From NCBI RefSeq assembly GCF_021155775.2, contig NC_060232.1:11258251-11322250 (forward strand): a stretch of DNA of 64,000 nucleotides. Direction: 5' to 3'. This document shows positions 33,508 to 45,700 of this stretch, piece by piece. A model generated the notes under the pieces. That model made no database searches and was not told the origin of the DNA. It was given only the letters and a program-made list of their open reading frames with translations. Source of the DNA: Neodiprion pinetum (lineage: Eukaryota > Arthropoda > Insecta > Hymenoptera > Diprionidae). The position numbers were made by a program, and so were the translations under genes. Each line of letters starts with the position of its first letter. Position 1 is the stretch's first letter.

Positions 33508-36500
33508 GTGAGTAGGACTTCTGATGAGGAGATCCGTTTTAAGCCTCAGATTTATAACAACGTTCGCATTTGAATACCGAATGAATAATAATTTCGTCAC
33601 GAATATTAAACTAACGTTTTATCGCCCAAAGAAAGACGTATCCTCATCCGCATGCAAAATTATTTTAATTACCCGCTATAATACTGAATATCGAATATTA
33701 AATTAATTAACTTGAGCATTTAAATTTCGGATACAACAAAGTTGTACATTGTCATCGGAAATGAACTCTGCATGAGATGATAATTGTGGAAAAAATAGGT
33801 GACTCATCATAAGTTCATTGCAATCGCATAAAATGGTCTTCGGTTATAAACCCAATACTTTTTCTTTATTTACAGGCTGATCTCAGCTCAAAGGACGTCG
33901 AAAGTGAGTAAATTCATCTGCACGTACATACCGAAACACATTATACACACACTTTCACTTAGATCTTTTTTTCAAAACATGATATGAAAGACATAAAAAA
34001 AAGAGAGAAAAGGAAGAGTAAAATCAGACCAAAGTTAGGAGAAAAAGAAGTGACGACGGTTCAATCAAATTTCGCTCCCTCCATTCTGGAAAGTGTTTTC
34101 TATCACCAGCGGGAATCGTGTCATACAGTGATTAAAAAACGTATTAAAATTGTTTAGCGATTATAATGTCCAACCTGCATCGATAACACAGGTAAAAAAT
34201 CATTTGACAACGACCTGAGATCGATAATCGAAACGTCACCTAACCCGGAAAATAAATCTAAAAAGTCGACCAAGTGATTGAAAAGTTCTAAAGTAAAATG
34301 GAAAAAAATAAAATAAAAAACAATAAACAAAATAAACGAAGGATTGATAAAATTGGTTCTTCGTAACGTGATTGAAATAAAAATAGTTGTAATCACGAAG
34401 ATTGGAAAAAAAAAATAATAATAATAATAATAATAATATCAAAATTGCAAATAAAAATCGCGACGTTATATTACAAATGTAAGAGGTATTTCGGTTAGTT
34501 TAAAATTTTCAAATTGATGTATTGAATCGCGAGAAAAATGCTGAAAATTCATACACTACCTACAGAGATTACGCAATAGATGGTTGGTACACATAATTGG
34601 TGAACATCGGGGTGCCCGGATTCTGTTCTAATTAGGGAACGCGTGGTGTACACGACCGCCGAAAATAGTTCGGGTGCTGTTCTTATATGGCCGGGGGGAA
34701 ACTTGAGCCAGGCAGAGGCTCCTGTTCGCACGAGGTTCCGATACTCGAGTCTAAACATAGGCATTCAATGTTTTCGAACGAGCTCTGCCAATGAATTAAT
34801 ATAACTTATAGAACGCTCTCCGCAAGCGTTGGACCTCGATTTCTATACTTTTTTCCTAAAAATTATCGCCGAATTAAACGCGCATGCGGGAACGAAATAA
34901 TTAACCGAGTATACGAAAGCAGACTTTTGGGGAAGAGCAGCGGCTATGGAAACGCTGGAAACGGTTTTGGGCGATAATGGTCACAGGGCCTGTTCCATAT
35001 TACGTGGCACCCAGTTTCAGTTCTATAAATAACAATTTTACAGAGGTGCTTTGAATACTTGTGAATATAGTCCGATGCGTAGGTTTCGCGTGTCTGACCC
35101 TCGGTTACAAGACAAAATATGTATTTTTATCGTTTTCTCAAAATCTCAGGCCTGTCGGATAGACGAATCTGTATAAAACGATCCGCGTCGCAGTGATTTT
35201 GTATTACGAGATGAACTTTTATAGACGTCCTGAGATGGATCTTCGATAGTTTTCTAACGGTAGAGGAATTTTTTTAATAAATCCGTCATTACGGTGAATC
35301 TGCATTTGTGCATCTAACATCGACATTTTGCACACTTGAAATAGAAAATTCATACATTTAGCTGAGACAAACAAAAAAGGAAGAAACTTGAGAAACTTTC
35401 GTCAAAAACAGCATGATGAAGAAGTTGTAAACAGAAAAAGTCTACTCTAGCAATTCTTTACACAAATATTGTCCGTGTGAGAAAACATTTCCGACTTATG
35501 ATTATTAAAAATTATAAATATTTCGGTTTTCTTTTCTTTTTTTTTTTTCAATTTATGGCAAGTGAATAATGTTTCAAATAAGCCGCAACGATCTTGAATA
35601 TGGGCGTTTGAAAAAAAGACGCGACAACAATAAACATTTAGGGTTGAATAAAATGTTGGATAATTTCAGGGGCGGAATTCGCATTCTCCATCTATGATTT
35701 CACCGGTGAAAATACCATCGACGCTGTCGATCTGGGAAATGTTCTCCGTGCCCTGAACCTCAACCCGACGAATGCAACGATCGAGAAGATGGGAGGAACC
35801 AAGAAGAAGGGAGAGAAGCTGTTCAAGCTCGACGAATTCCTGCCCATCTTCAGCCAGGTCAAGAAGGACAAGGACCAGGGCTGCTACGAGGACTTCCTCG
35901 AGTGTCTCAAGCTCTACGACAAAGCTGAGAACGGCACCATGCTTGCCGCTGAGCTTTCCCACATACTCCTCACCCTTGGTGCGTTCATAGATTTTTCACG
36001 CACCGATGAAAACTTCATTTTTGTAGTAACTAGAAAATCGTATTGAAATGGGTATCGTTAAAATAACAGTTTCAATATTGTTGCAATTGAAAGAAAATTT
36101 GCTACAAATAACCGTGTAATGTGATCGAGAGGGTTGGAAATTCCGAATTTGAAAAGTTCTGATAGCACCAAATTCCGAATTTATTGGTGAAGAAACTTGA
36201 ACTAAAGAAATCAAGCTTTTACGAAACATCGACGTTTCGAATGGTTCGAAAGCCGACGCTCGAAATTCCGAAGGTGCAAAGTTCTGAAAGAGCAGAATTT
36301 CAAAAGGACAAAATGCCGAAAGAGTATAACTCCGACAAGTTAAAGTTCCGAAAGTGCGAAAATGAGAAAATTTAACAATCTGAAATACCGAAATTCCGAA
36401 TGATCGAAGATTTTCAGTCAAGTGAATTTCCGGCTTGGTAAAATTTCACCAATTTAATCTCTCTTTGTTTTGGATCTTCGATATTTTTACATTCGGAATC

Positions 36501-38343
36501 CTGGTCATTTTCATTTACGGTCTTCCTGATTTCTTTCACCCGCTCGTTGAGTAAACTGCGTTGTGTGGGTATGTTTTAATTATCGGAATGTTACTCTTTG
36601 TTTTGAAACTTTGTTTTTCCGAAATATTCGCTATCGGAACTTTACTTTTCGAAACTTACATCTGCCGTAAGTAGAATTTTCGGAATCTGACACTTCGGAA
36701 CTTTGAGCCGTCGGGTTTCCGACCATTTGAAACTTTGTTGTTTCTTCAAAGTTTGCATTTCTTTGCCTCAAGTTTCGCCACCAAATAATTTGGAATTAGG
36801 CACTTTCGGATCTTTTCAAATTCGGAACTTCAACCCCGCCCCAATATAATTATAACAAGGCAGCACTACATTTCTCGCGTTATTGCAACGTTAAATGTGA
36901 TTACTTAGTTTACTATACATATTTGTTCAGTTAAATTAGGCCTCGACATCGTTGCTCGACAATATATGGTGAAAGTGACGATAATGAACAAGGATAGTAA
37001 CACGTACTAGATTTTCTAGTTTACATATTTCGTCTAGTTTATACATAAATATTGAAGATGGTTAAAAACTGATGTACTCACGACTAAAAATTTAATTCGA
37101 TGACAGTTTTATTGCGTTTCAAATTACCGGGAAAATCCAAGTTATTTATCAAAATATATTTACGAACACAGGTGAACGTCTCAACGATGCCGAAACCGAG
37201 GAAGTACTCAGGGACTGCATGGACCCCGAAGATGAGGATGGTTTCATCCCTTACGCCCGTAAGTTATCTCGAAAGAACAGCACCACATCCCCTTACGTGT
37301 TTCACAATTTAGTAAAATGAATCCAACATTTTTGAAAGACCCTACTCTACCTTTGAATTGAACCGTAGAACACCAGCACGTGAACAGCAATTACCCACCG
37401 CCCCGATTGTAAATGACAAATATCAGCGATAGACTTTTGAAGTGAAAATTTGATGAAAAAAATAATATATTTTGTACGCAGATTAGAGTAAATTAGACGT
37501 ATTATACATAGTTGAAAATGGATTATCCAGTTTGGATGATAACTGATATGTTTGCGAGAGTAAATACTTGCTTTTTCTTTTACACCCCCGTATCCCCCCT
37601 AAAACGACCCTTTACGAATTTGACGAGGAATAACGTACACACAGAAAAATTTCATTTGTTATGGTAACTAGAAAAATTCGGCAAAACAGGTATCGTTGCA
37701 AAAACTGTTTGAATATTGTTGGAATTACGAAAAACGAGGTCCGCGTAACCATTTTGCGCTATCGTTGATCCTTTTTTGGTTATTGCAACGCAAAATCAGT
37801 TTCTTCGGTTTACTCTACTTTTTTAATTAAATAATGCTTTAACGTCAATTTATTGTTGCACGAGCATTAAATTTTCGCAACAGTTGCAAGATAATATAGC
37901 AACAATGATCGTAATGAGAAAAAATAGTAACGGATAATAGACTTTCTGGTAACAGCTACAAAATTAATTTTCATTTTCTACCTAGAACTATATTTTTCGA
38001 CTGTGGTAAAAAATGAAAACAGTCAAGGACTGAGAGGTAACCGGAACTAAAAATTTCTCTCAGTGTAGAATTCTTCGCTGCAGTAATGAGAATGACGAGT
38101 ATGTAACGACCCTGATTAGATCCTGTAGGTATCCCTGTGTTTCATGTTCCCCTTCGTGGTTATTTTTCAGCATTCCTGAAGAAGCTGATGGTTTAAAATC
38201 AAGGAGCCACCACCAACCATGAATCGTGAGTAAACCCCGTCCTGATTTCCTCACATTTTTATGTTACATGTCTTCCTTTTTTGTATTACTTCTTACACAG
38301 CTTTACATGTACGCATTTTCCTTTCTCTCTCTCTCTTTCTCTC

Positions 38344-38398
<55 letters not shown>

Positions 38399-39245
38399 AT
38401 ATGTATATAGCTAATATCACCAGAGTCCGTCGCCTGGAAGATTCTCGCAGCACAGTGAATAACAATTCTGTCGTTTGTTTCATCGTAATATTTACAATGC
38501 TTATTTTATTTTTAATACGTATATTTTATATTTTTTTAACTAAGTAATGTGTAATAGTATTTTTATTCGCTTAGCAATGTCTGAAACTAAAATTTGGTCC
38601 TTGAAAATTTGCGAACGTGCATTCTCTATTCTATGTTACAACGTTGCCGATTCGGCTACTGTTTACTATATTTGTTTGCAATAATCAAACATGTCAATAC
38701 TTAGCTGTGTAGCTTTACTTGCGTAAAAATGTTTTGCGTCAAATTGGAGTTTGTTACATTTGAATCAGCTCCAGTGTATCTTTATTTTTTCACTTCGTCT
38801 CGTCCTGCTTACGTATACGCTTTTCTTGGCATCGCTGTGAAACGAAAATATATCAGAATTTAATATATGTATAGATTGAGTATATTTCAATTCAAACATT
38901 GCATCTATACGTGGATACGCGATGAATTTTTTTATTATTCAGCGTTACGCAAGTGTATAAACCGATCTCAATTATAGCCTGAAATTGTTGGGTGATCAAA
39001 TACATTTTTTTTTTTTGTCTTTAGCTAAATTTAAATTAACTGCACGCTACAGTCAAATATAACGATGTTTCAGCTTCAATGAATATAATGATAAGAATCG
39101 CATAATGTTATAACTCTGCTATTAAATGTGATTGTAATTTTGGTGCTTATGTTCGATGTTTTTGATACAGTTTTCTTTCGCAATTGCAGCGTTCCTTCGT
39201 AGAATGTGTGACAGAGCAGCTGTCGACAACACCCCCGACCAATAA
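33505..39245 (+). CDS. Mlc1: myosin alkali (essential) light chain, alternatively spliced 3' end
   Basis: Essential light chain of muscle myosin II; binds the heavy-chain IQ motif on the lever arm. Exons: 33505-33507 (ATG only), 33876-33903, 35670-35978, 37172-37258, then either 38171-38196 (to stop, inside cassette exon 38171-38225) or 39190-39245. All junctions are in phase. Signatures: ALNLNPT, GGTKKKGEKLFKLDEFLPI, SQVKKDKDQGCYEDFLECL, LYDKAENGTML, CMDPEDEDGFIPYA, matching the degenerate EF-hand pattern of insect MLC1. Including the cassette gives PFLKKLMV and 150 aa; skipping it gives PFLRRMCDRAAVDNTPDQ and 160 aa. Drosophila Mlc1 is known to switch 3' exons in a muscle-specific way. The 5' UTR start is not determined. 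Confidence 0.96.
33904..35669 (+). other. Mlc1 intron 2, 1.8 kb
   Basis: AT-rich intron with a short (AAT)n run at about 34418-34439 and poly-T near 35527-35549. Muscle-gene introns of this kind often hold enhancers, but no specific sites were identified. Confidence 0.6.
34413..34439. repeat. (AAT)n microsatellite
   Basis: Poly-A followed by about seven AAT units inside Mlc1 intron 2. Confidence 0.85.
35670..35978 (+). CDS. Mlc1: Mlc1 exon 3 (main EF-hand region)
   Basis: 309 nt, phase 1 at both ends, acceptor TTTCAG and donor CTTG/GTGCGT. It encodes about residues 11-113, covering the first EF-hand pair. Codon use is clearly more GC-rich than the flanking introns, as expected for a highly expressed muscle gene. 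The reverse strand has a 98-codon antisense frame that is a shadow. Confidence 0.95.
35995..37093. mobile_element. MITE-like element, copy A, interrupted by a foldback
   Basis: 35999-36125 and 36841-37093 align in order with the intact copy at 37638-38065 (shared strings such as GTAACTAGAAAA, CAATATTGTTG, TTATTGCAACG, AGTTTACT). Between them lies an unrelated foldback of about 0.7 kb. The terminal inverted repeats are eroded, so the limits are approximate. It lies wholly in Mlc1 intron 3. No coding capacity. Confidence 0.6.
36126..36840. mobile_element. foldback element inserted into MITE copy A
   Basis: About 715 bp with long inverted arms: the left end reads GGGTTGGAAATTCCGAATTT and the right end, in reverse complement, GGGGTTGAAGTTCCGAATTT. 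The body is made of degenerate short repeats around TTCCGAA on the left arm and TTCGGAA on the right. No clear target duplication remains. No open frame of note. Confidence 0.6.
37638..38065. mobile_element. MITE-like element, copy B (TA-flanked)
   Basis: 428 bp flanked by TA on both sides, with terminal inverted repeats CACACAGAAAAATTT (left) and CACTGAGAGAAATTT (right, reverse complement). TA duplication and non-coding content suit a Tc1/mariner-type MITE. It sits in Mlc1 intron 4, ending about 105 nt before the cassette exon. Confidence 0.55.
38171..38225 (+). CDS. Mlc1: Mlc1 cassette exon with stop codon (55 nt)
   Basis: Acceptor TTTTTCAG, donor GAATC/GTGAGT. The coding part is 26 nt, ending in TAA at 38194-38196. 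When included it ends the protein with PFLKKLMV and turns exon 39190 onward into 3' UTR. A (CT)n(TA)n microsatellite starts about 95 nt downstream of its donor. Confidence 0.88.
38319..38408. repeat. composite (CT)n(TA)n microsatellite
   Basis: A CT-rich run (38319-38346) followed by about 21 TA units (38348-38390) and degenerate TATG units, in the Mlc1 intron just downstream of the cassette exon. Confidence 0.92.
39190..39245 (+). CDS. Mlc1: Mlc1 terminal exon, alternative C-terminus
   Basis: Acceptor CAATTGCAG; spliced directly to exon 4 it reads PFLRRMCDRAAVDNTPDQ and stops at 39243-39245. The stop overlaps an AATAAA (39241-39246), which is too close to serve this frame; further A/T-rich candidate signals follow within 700 nt. 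The 3' UTR end is not fixed. Confidence 0.85.
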
Positions 39246-39654
39246 AGACCGAACGTCGTCAAATCCATCGCAAATTGACGTGGTAAAAGAGAAATACAAA
39301 ATTTAAACGAAAACAAACATAAAAGGAGGAAGAATATGGTTAAAAATTGAATTAAAACGAATGATATCACACAACGAAATTACAGCAATTTTATATAATA
39401 TTTTACACGCGCATAGTAATTATATTTTAAAGACGAACAAATTATCGAAGGACAAAAACCCCAAGATTCGTCAAGGTGATTAAATTTCACCCGATCCTTG
39501 AGAACACGGATCGTTAAATGTCATCATCAACAATTTCATCATTTATAATATAATTTATTGTAACAATAATTCTTGTTAGATATTGTCAACGACATCGCAC
39601 AAAATACAAGACAATTATGAATATATATATTGCATTATTTTAAAGTAACGGTAA

Positions 39655-39691
<37 letters not shown>

Positions 39692-41900
39692 TAATAATAA
39701 TAATAATATTTATAATGTCTACTACGAAGAAATAATAAATGCAAACGCCAAGACAATACCTGTTACAAATAAGAATCGTTATTTAATTTGGTTCGACACA
39801 CCTTTGTACCTGTATTCTTTATACATCCACATCAACAGAAAGAAATAACTGTCATTTTAATTATTTATTATATTTAGTTAATACATTAGCTACGTAGATT
39901 TTTACTGCATTTTCAAGAAGCTGTACTACTTTTGAAACATGCCGACAACGTGATTGCTAAATTACAAGTTTGGAGAGTCGGAATTATTTTGTCTACTCTG
40001 AAAAGTATTCAGCGGAAGTTAATGCTTTTTGTTCTGTGGAAGTCTGAGTGTTTTTTTATTTTTCCCCAAATGTGTTGAGGCAAGGTAGCTGCAATTTGAA
40101 CTCTCGAGCATTCGAAAAATCAAGACTAAGCAATTTTCGAATGCGCATTGTGCTACACACTTCTGAAAAAGCAGAGCAGGGAAAAGAAATATCGTTTTTA
40201 CTTTCGGGAAATATAATTTTGCATTTTAATTTGACTGGTAATCTACAGATCCCGTTTAAATTCGCCTAATGTTAAAAGAAACATACAAGTCTTGCAAACT
40301 TTTAACCCATAATATTTGATAAGCCTATTATTATAACGTTTTGAAAGTACGAAATATTTTCTGAGATATAAATTAAGAGCGCGCTAGAATTCGATAAAAT
40401 TACGCGTACTAAAAGAAGAAAGCACCGTATTGACGTTACACTTTTCAGTTCTAACGGTACAACTACTAGTGTGTTAATTAGCCTGAAAACAATTTGTTTT
40501 TAGTTTCAAATAACGGACAATGTCGTAATAGCGTGAGAAGTGCCGGTCTTTCGAGAATTTGTTACACTGGAAAAGGTGTCGTAGCTTGAACAATTGTACA
40601 ATATTTTTTGTTATTCTTTAAATTTCAAAACTCAAAATAACGATGAAAGTATTAACTTTTGGTTGTTTGCGAAACTTCATGTATTGTCCCGAAAAACAAA
40701 TAAATAATACGGAAAGTTTTTTTAGCATCAATAAAGAAGACAGTCGGAGACTTCGTTGAGTGAAGGTATTGGAAACATATTTGAAATACGGCTGAAAAAT
40801 CAGTAAACTGCGGTAAGACAAAGTTCTCCACAAATAGTACGCTGCGATAAAAGTTGGCGAATCCATGAAATATTAATTGAATTAACTAAGCGATTTCTTT
40901 GGATAGGTCCCGAGAAGCAAATTGCTTCATAACAAGTTTCATCTATTTTCGATTGGAGATAGGGCAGAATTTGAAAAATTGAAATGGTTATTCACGCAGA
41001 GTTCGTGGAATTCATTAAGTTGGTTTATCGGAATTATTAAAATTTTACCTCAAGTATACGGAGTTTATCCAATTTGTAAGTGCATTTAAATGATGTAGTG
41101 CACACGATAAACTATTGTTATTGTCTGATTTCAAATAAGAGTGATGTCATCAACAGAAAATCGTTTAGAAGTAACTATATCCACCGACACCACGCTGTTC
41201 GTACTTGGCAGTACTGTACCAAACTGACTTGTTGTAGCCGAGGAGCTCGGGTATAACCATCTTTGACGTTACTTTTCAATTCAGAGAGCTTGCCGTCTAG
41301 CGGCCAAAATTGGTACCACTTCGAATGAATTATCATTTCGGTTGAAGAACACGAAACATGCACATCAAAGAATGGGAAGACTATCGAACCAGTCAAAATT
41401 TGTTTCAGTGAAGTAATATTCGTTTCGCCAAATCAGATAGTATAGCTTGTTAGGAATATGTGTCATGTATTTAATCGCCAGATTTCAAACTTGGCTTCAA
41501 GACCTTATTTATGATCGTTAACCACACATCTTTGCTCGCAACAATGAAATGCGTATTTAATTCTGTTCATCTGTTATTTGACTGAAACAGAGCTTTATAT
41601 TGGAGAAGGATTTTTTTTTTATTAAAGTTAAAATCTTGTCCGCCAGATGTATGAATGTTTCCGCAGAGTTTGCATTTCTTCTGTTCAAATAATTATTGAC
41701 TTTAAGTGATGGACATCGCATGAAACTAAATACATGATTTGGCCATCACACAAGTATATCTGCCAATGAGCGATTATTATTGCAATTTTTAACTTCTCGA
41801 TTCGAACAATGGTAGCTCAATCCCATGAAAGAAAACACTCATTTCCTCGAAATACACATCACTCGAAAATATGTAAAATTTGAATTGATGCACAGAGACT
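39246..41900. other. Mlc1 3' flank and intergenic DNA
   Basis: AT-rich, with an (AAT)n microsatellite at 39656-39709. No convincing gene on either strand. Scattered frames of 70-80 codons (for example 40618-40866 minus, 41175-41396 minus) lack support. Confidence 0.5.
39656..39709. repeat. (AAT)n microsatellite
   Basis: About 17 AAT units with one ATG interruption, roughly 410 nt past the Mlc1 stop. Confidence 0.92.
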
Positions 41901-41929
41901 GTTGTCCCAACTCATACGCAGTTGCTTGA

Positions 41930-42400
41930 ATCGATAGGTTATTTCGTTCAAACGAATTGGAAGTGAAAAAAATCACTCGTTTTGTCAAGTAACTTTTCCT
42001 TCTTTTTTCGATACCACTATTTTCTTTGGTATATAGACCACATTCTGAAGTATCTTCGGCCGCCATATTGAATTTATGATTTAACTCAGAAAATATGGAC
42101 AGCGTCAAAAAATTATAAGGACCAAAGTAGTAGAAGGTTAAAATTAATTTAGTTATATCCATATTTAGTTACGATCATTTTCAATCAAGAGTTGAAAATG
42201 GGCAATTTATTGGATAAAAAAAAAAAAAAAAATTCTCCCATAAATTCAAAATGGCGGCCGAAGCTACCGCAGAATCTGATCAAAATTTTAGAACTAGTTC
42301 ACCAATGCCTTCACCACGATTAGAAAAAGACAATGGTGGCGTAAAAAAAAAATTCAATTTCAAATGAACATTCCGACTAGACTAAGGCTTGTTGGAAGGA
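41930..42400. repeat. inverted repeat with GGCCGCCAT-type motifs
   Basis: Arms around 42041-42079 and 42239-42278 are reverse complements of each other: the left reads CTTCGGCCGCCATATTGAAT and the right, in reverse complement, CTTCGGCCGCCATTTTGAAT. Weaker pairing extends outward to about 41930 and 42400. The spacer is about 160 nt. It lies directly upstream of the 5' exon of the next gene. It may be a foldback element or a pair of factor sites. Confidence 0.5.
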
Positions 42401-42499
42401 GGGGAAATTTTCATCCTCCCACGCATTTTACGCAATAGCGAGAGGTCGCGTCCGTTCCTCAGGTACGCACACAGGTATCCTTGCGTCATCGCCACGCGT

Positions 42500-42792
42500 A
42501 TCCATCGTTTCGAGACTCGGGTAAGTTCGGAAGTGTTCGGCCCATAAGCCGAGTACTTATTGTTAGTAGAGTGCGACCCGGCGGCAGGGAGCAGTCAATT
42601 TAAACGCGTTGTGTCTTCCGCGTCTTCGGTGTCGTTTTGGCTCCTCTGCCGGATATTCGCGATCCGTGTTTACGTCCGAAGTTGTGGTGCCGGGTTCTGC
42701 AGGTTGCGATTTAAATCAGTGAAAAGTGACCCCGAAGTGGCTTTAATTTATAACTCGTGTCCGATACTCGTTAGTCGGATTTCCGGTGAAGG
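42500..42792 (+). promoter_or_regulatory. probable 5' UTR and start region of the 42.8-kb gene
   Basis: GC- and CpG-rich compared with its surroundings, with several stops in all frames ahead of the ATG at 42793, whose context GAAGGATGG is reasonable. The transcription start was not located. A 151-codon frame starting at 42560 overlaps it but runs through the donor at 42893 and is not favoured. Confidence 0.45.
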
Positions 42793-45700
42793 ATGGCGGA
42801 TGTGCAGCTTAAATCCACCGAATTCAACAACGGGGATGCTGCTGTCACCCAACGCGTTCCACCACCCGCCTCTTCGGGACCCCCGCATGCAGGTTTGTCT
42901 GAAAAACATTGTTTTCAATTATTTTTCTCAGTTATTAAAAGTCCGAAGTATTTTACCATCGATGAATCAAGCTTCGTTTGGTATCGAGCTTTTCAAAATT
43001 CGTATCAAAAGTTAGGCTGATATTAGAATGATAATTCGTTGGTTCGCTTTCTCAAAATCTGGTAAACACACTCGCGCGATTGTCTGGCTTATTGTAATCC
43101 AATTGTTTGACTTTTGTCAAAAAATTCATTCCATTTAACACACACACCGCGTGCTAACCGTATATAGTAATGTATTTACACTTCGATTTGTTTGTACATC
43201 TTTTCGAAACTTTCTTCCATCCCGCGGAGTGAATAGTTGATTTAAAAAAAGAAGGTAGAGAAAATATGCGCCCATCTAGGAGTAAAAGCGTTTATTATCT
43301 ATTCGCGTAGTTGTTCACGCGTGTTTTCTGGGAAAAATTGTTCAGATATAATACGGTTGCCGCTACGGCTAACTTTCCTTGTTATTGGATTGAGTCCAAT
43401 AGGATTAGCAAACTTGTAGGTAATTCTAATTCTTGGATGGGAATCGGACTGATTTCACTTTGAGTATTACATTTCGGTGATAAATTGACGCATATGCATG
43501 TATAATAGATGAAACGTTCCAAAGTTGAGTATAACGATGCGAAAGCTTTCATCCGAAGGAACAAACGCAAATCAACTTCGATTTTTGCTAGAGAATAAAA
43601 CTTAAAACCATTCGTCAGAATCAAGTAAGCGTATTTCGTTGCGTTTAAACTCGTTTTCCATTAACTATTATCAACTCCTACGGACAAACAAATTAAGAAT
43701 AGTCTGAGCAAACGTAAATCGTCTTCAATATCACCGATTTATTCGTTTATTGACACTAACTTACACCAGCCTCTGGGGATCTTTGAAAGTAAAATAGTCC
43801 CCGTTTCGACTGTTTCCTTTTCACACGAATGTGCGTAGGAAGTAAATATCTATGATTAGCTATACGCTAGCGATACGTGGCGTAAAAAGACCGTCAGGTT
43901 TGTTGGTGGGAAAGATAAGAGTCTCAGAGGTGACGGAGCTCACCTGGGTTGCATAATTCGAGATAACGGAGTTCGGAACGATGGGAAAACAAGAATGTCC
44001 GGTCGTGTTGTTCCCTTTCTCAACTCTAACCAAGTCGTTTCACCAGCCCGTTGTATAAAATAATTTATTTATTCTTCTTCGTTCGAATTGTCAAATCCAA
44101 GAATACCAATGAAATAATGCCTGAGTATCGTTGGTATGAATATCATTTTTACTCAAATCAGTATAAAACTGCATTCGGTTTGCGAATTCTTCAGTGTTAA
44201 TTATTAATCCGTGTAGGGCAAAGTTCATGCCTTGTTCTGCTCTAATTTCAACGGCATGTGAAACTATTTGAAAACTATGAGATAGAACTTCGTAATTCAA
44301 ATCGATTTGAAAATACTTCCCCGAGTTATTTCGAGCCAAGGCTATTCAACGTTTAGCAAAAATTGTTCGCGAATTGAAGTGAAATGATAATATTTCGTCG
44401 TTAATTTTCTCCCGTTTTATATACAATGGAACGGTAAATTAATCAGCAACGACTGACCGACATGTCGATGGTGTAGAGCAAGAAAAATGTTGTAAAAAGT
44501 AATTGCGATGATTGGGGTACATGGTTCGGTAGATTGGAATGACCTAACATCATAACGATACACGCCGTGGGCGTTATTCTATTAATTACTTATACTTCGA
44601 CCTCACCTTTCATGGTATTGCAGGGAATTAAGTTTGTCTATTAAGGCTTCGATGCATGTAGAAAACCCTGATGAAAACGGCCCTGGGTTACGAGGAATTA
44701 AACGGATAATTACCTACCTAAAACACAACACATTTACGAGATGTACAAATTTGTAGACGCCTCCAATTATGGATTCGAGATGTTTGAATTTATTGGAACA
44801 TTATCTGGCGACTGCAATTTTGAACATACTTAACGACTGGCAATCGTTGTTAACGAATTACGCGGACGTCGGTTATAATCCTAGTTGTATAAATCGTTTG
44901 TTTAATATACGTAAAGAAAAAACGTATGTTTCAAATTTAGAAAAAACTTTGAGTCAATATTACCGTAGCACTTCATCGATATTATCGACCAAAACGAATC
45001 GAGCACCGATGTCTTATCTGTACAGCAATGAAATTGATACACGGTGTATTTTATAATCAATGACGTCATACAGCCAGCTTGTACCTTGCGTAATATGTTC
45101 AGCACGTGACGAACATACGCGATAAACATTTTCGAAGCTTTCTAAAAATCCGAAAAGTGTTAAATAATTCCGCGTGAAAAACGAGTCCAGAGGAGAAAAA
45201 AAAAAACAAAAAAAAAAAAAAAACTCGTAGACAACAAGCTGTATAAATATACCGGTAACTTGAAAACATCGCGATTTTTTTTTTTTTTTTTTATGATTTC
45301 AAAGTTTCGCTTTTCCGCGTGTAGAAAAAGACTTCATACTTTTGGCCACGATTTTTTAAACGTCGGAAATTCCGGCAGGTATTTTGTCCCGATTTATGTC
45401 CTGTCCGATTCAATGAGCCACGGACCCAATTGTCGCAATTACCAAATCATCTCATTCCTCCAACCACGGGGCCTCCGTGTGTGCATTCTACGTAGGGGTC
45501 AATTTAAAACTATAAAAAGACCGTGAGGTGATGCAAATTCACCGTTGTTCTAGAAAATTTATACTTATGATACAGAATATTACATTTTCTTTGTATCGTC
45601 GATTTTCGCTCAAGCTATCCAAGTATCTTACGATATTCTCCGTCGAGGAACATAGACTTTGTAATTTTCCAAGACAATGCTATTTCAATGTTACATTCAT

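Noticed and set aside
35666..35962. Minus-strand 98-codon frame
   Set aside because: Antisense to Mlc1 exon 3; caused by its GC-rich codon use.
42560..43015. 151-codon plus-strand frame overlapping the first exon of the 42.8-kb gene
   Set aside because: It begins in the 5' UTR-like region and reads through the donor at 42893 into AT-rich intron; the frame starting at 42793 joins the next exon in phase.
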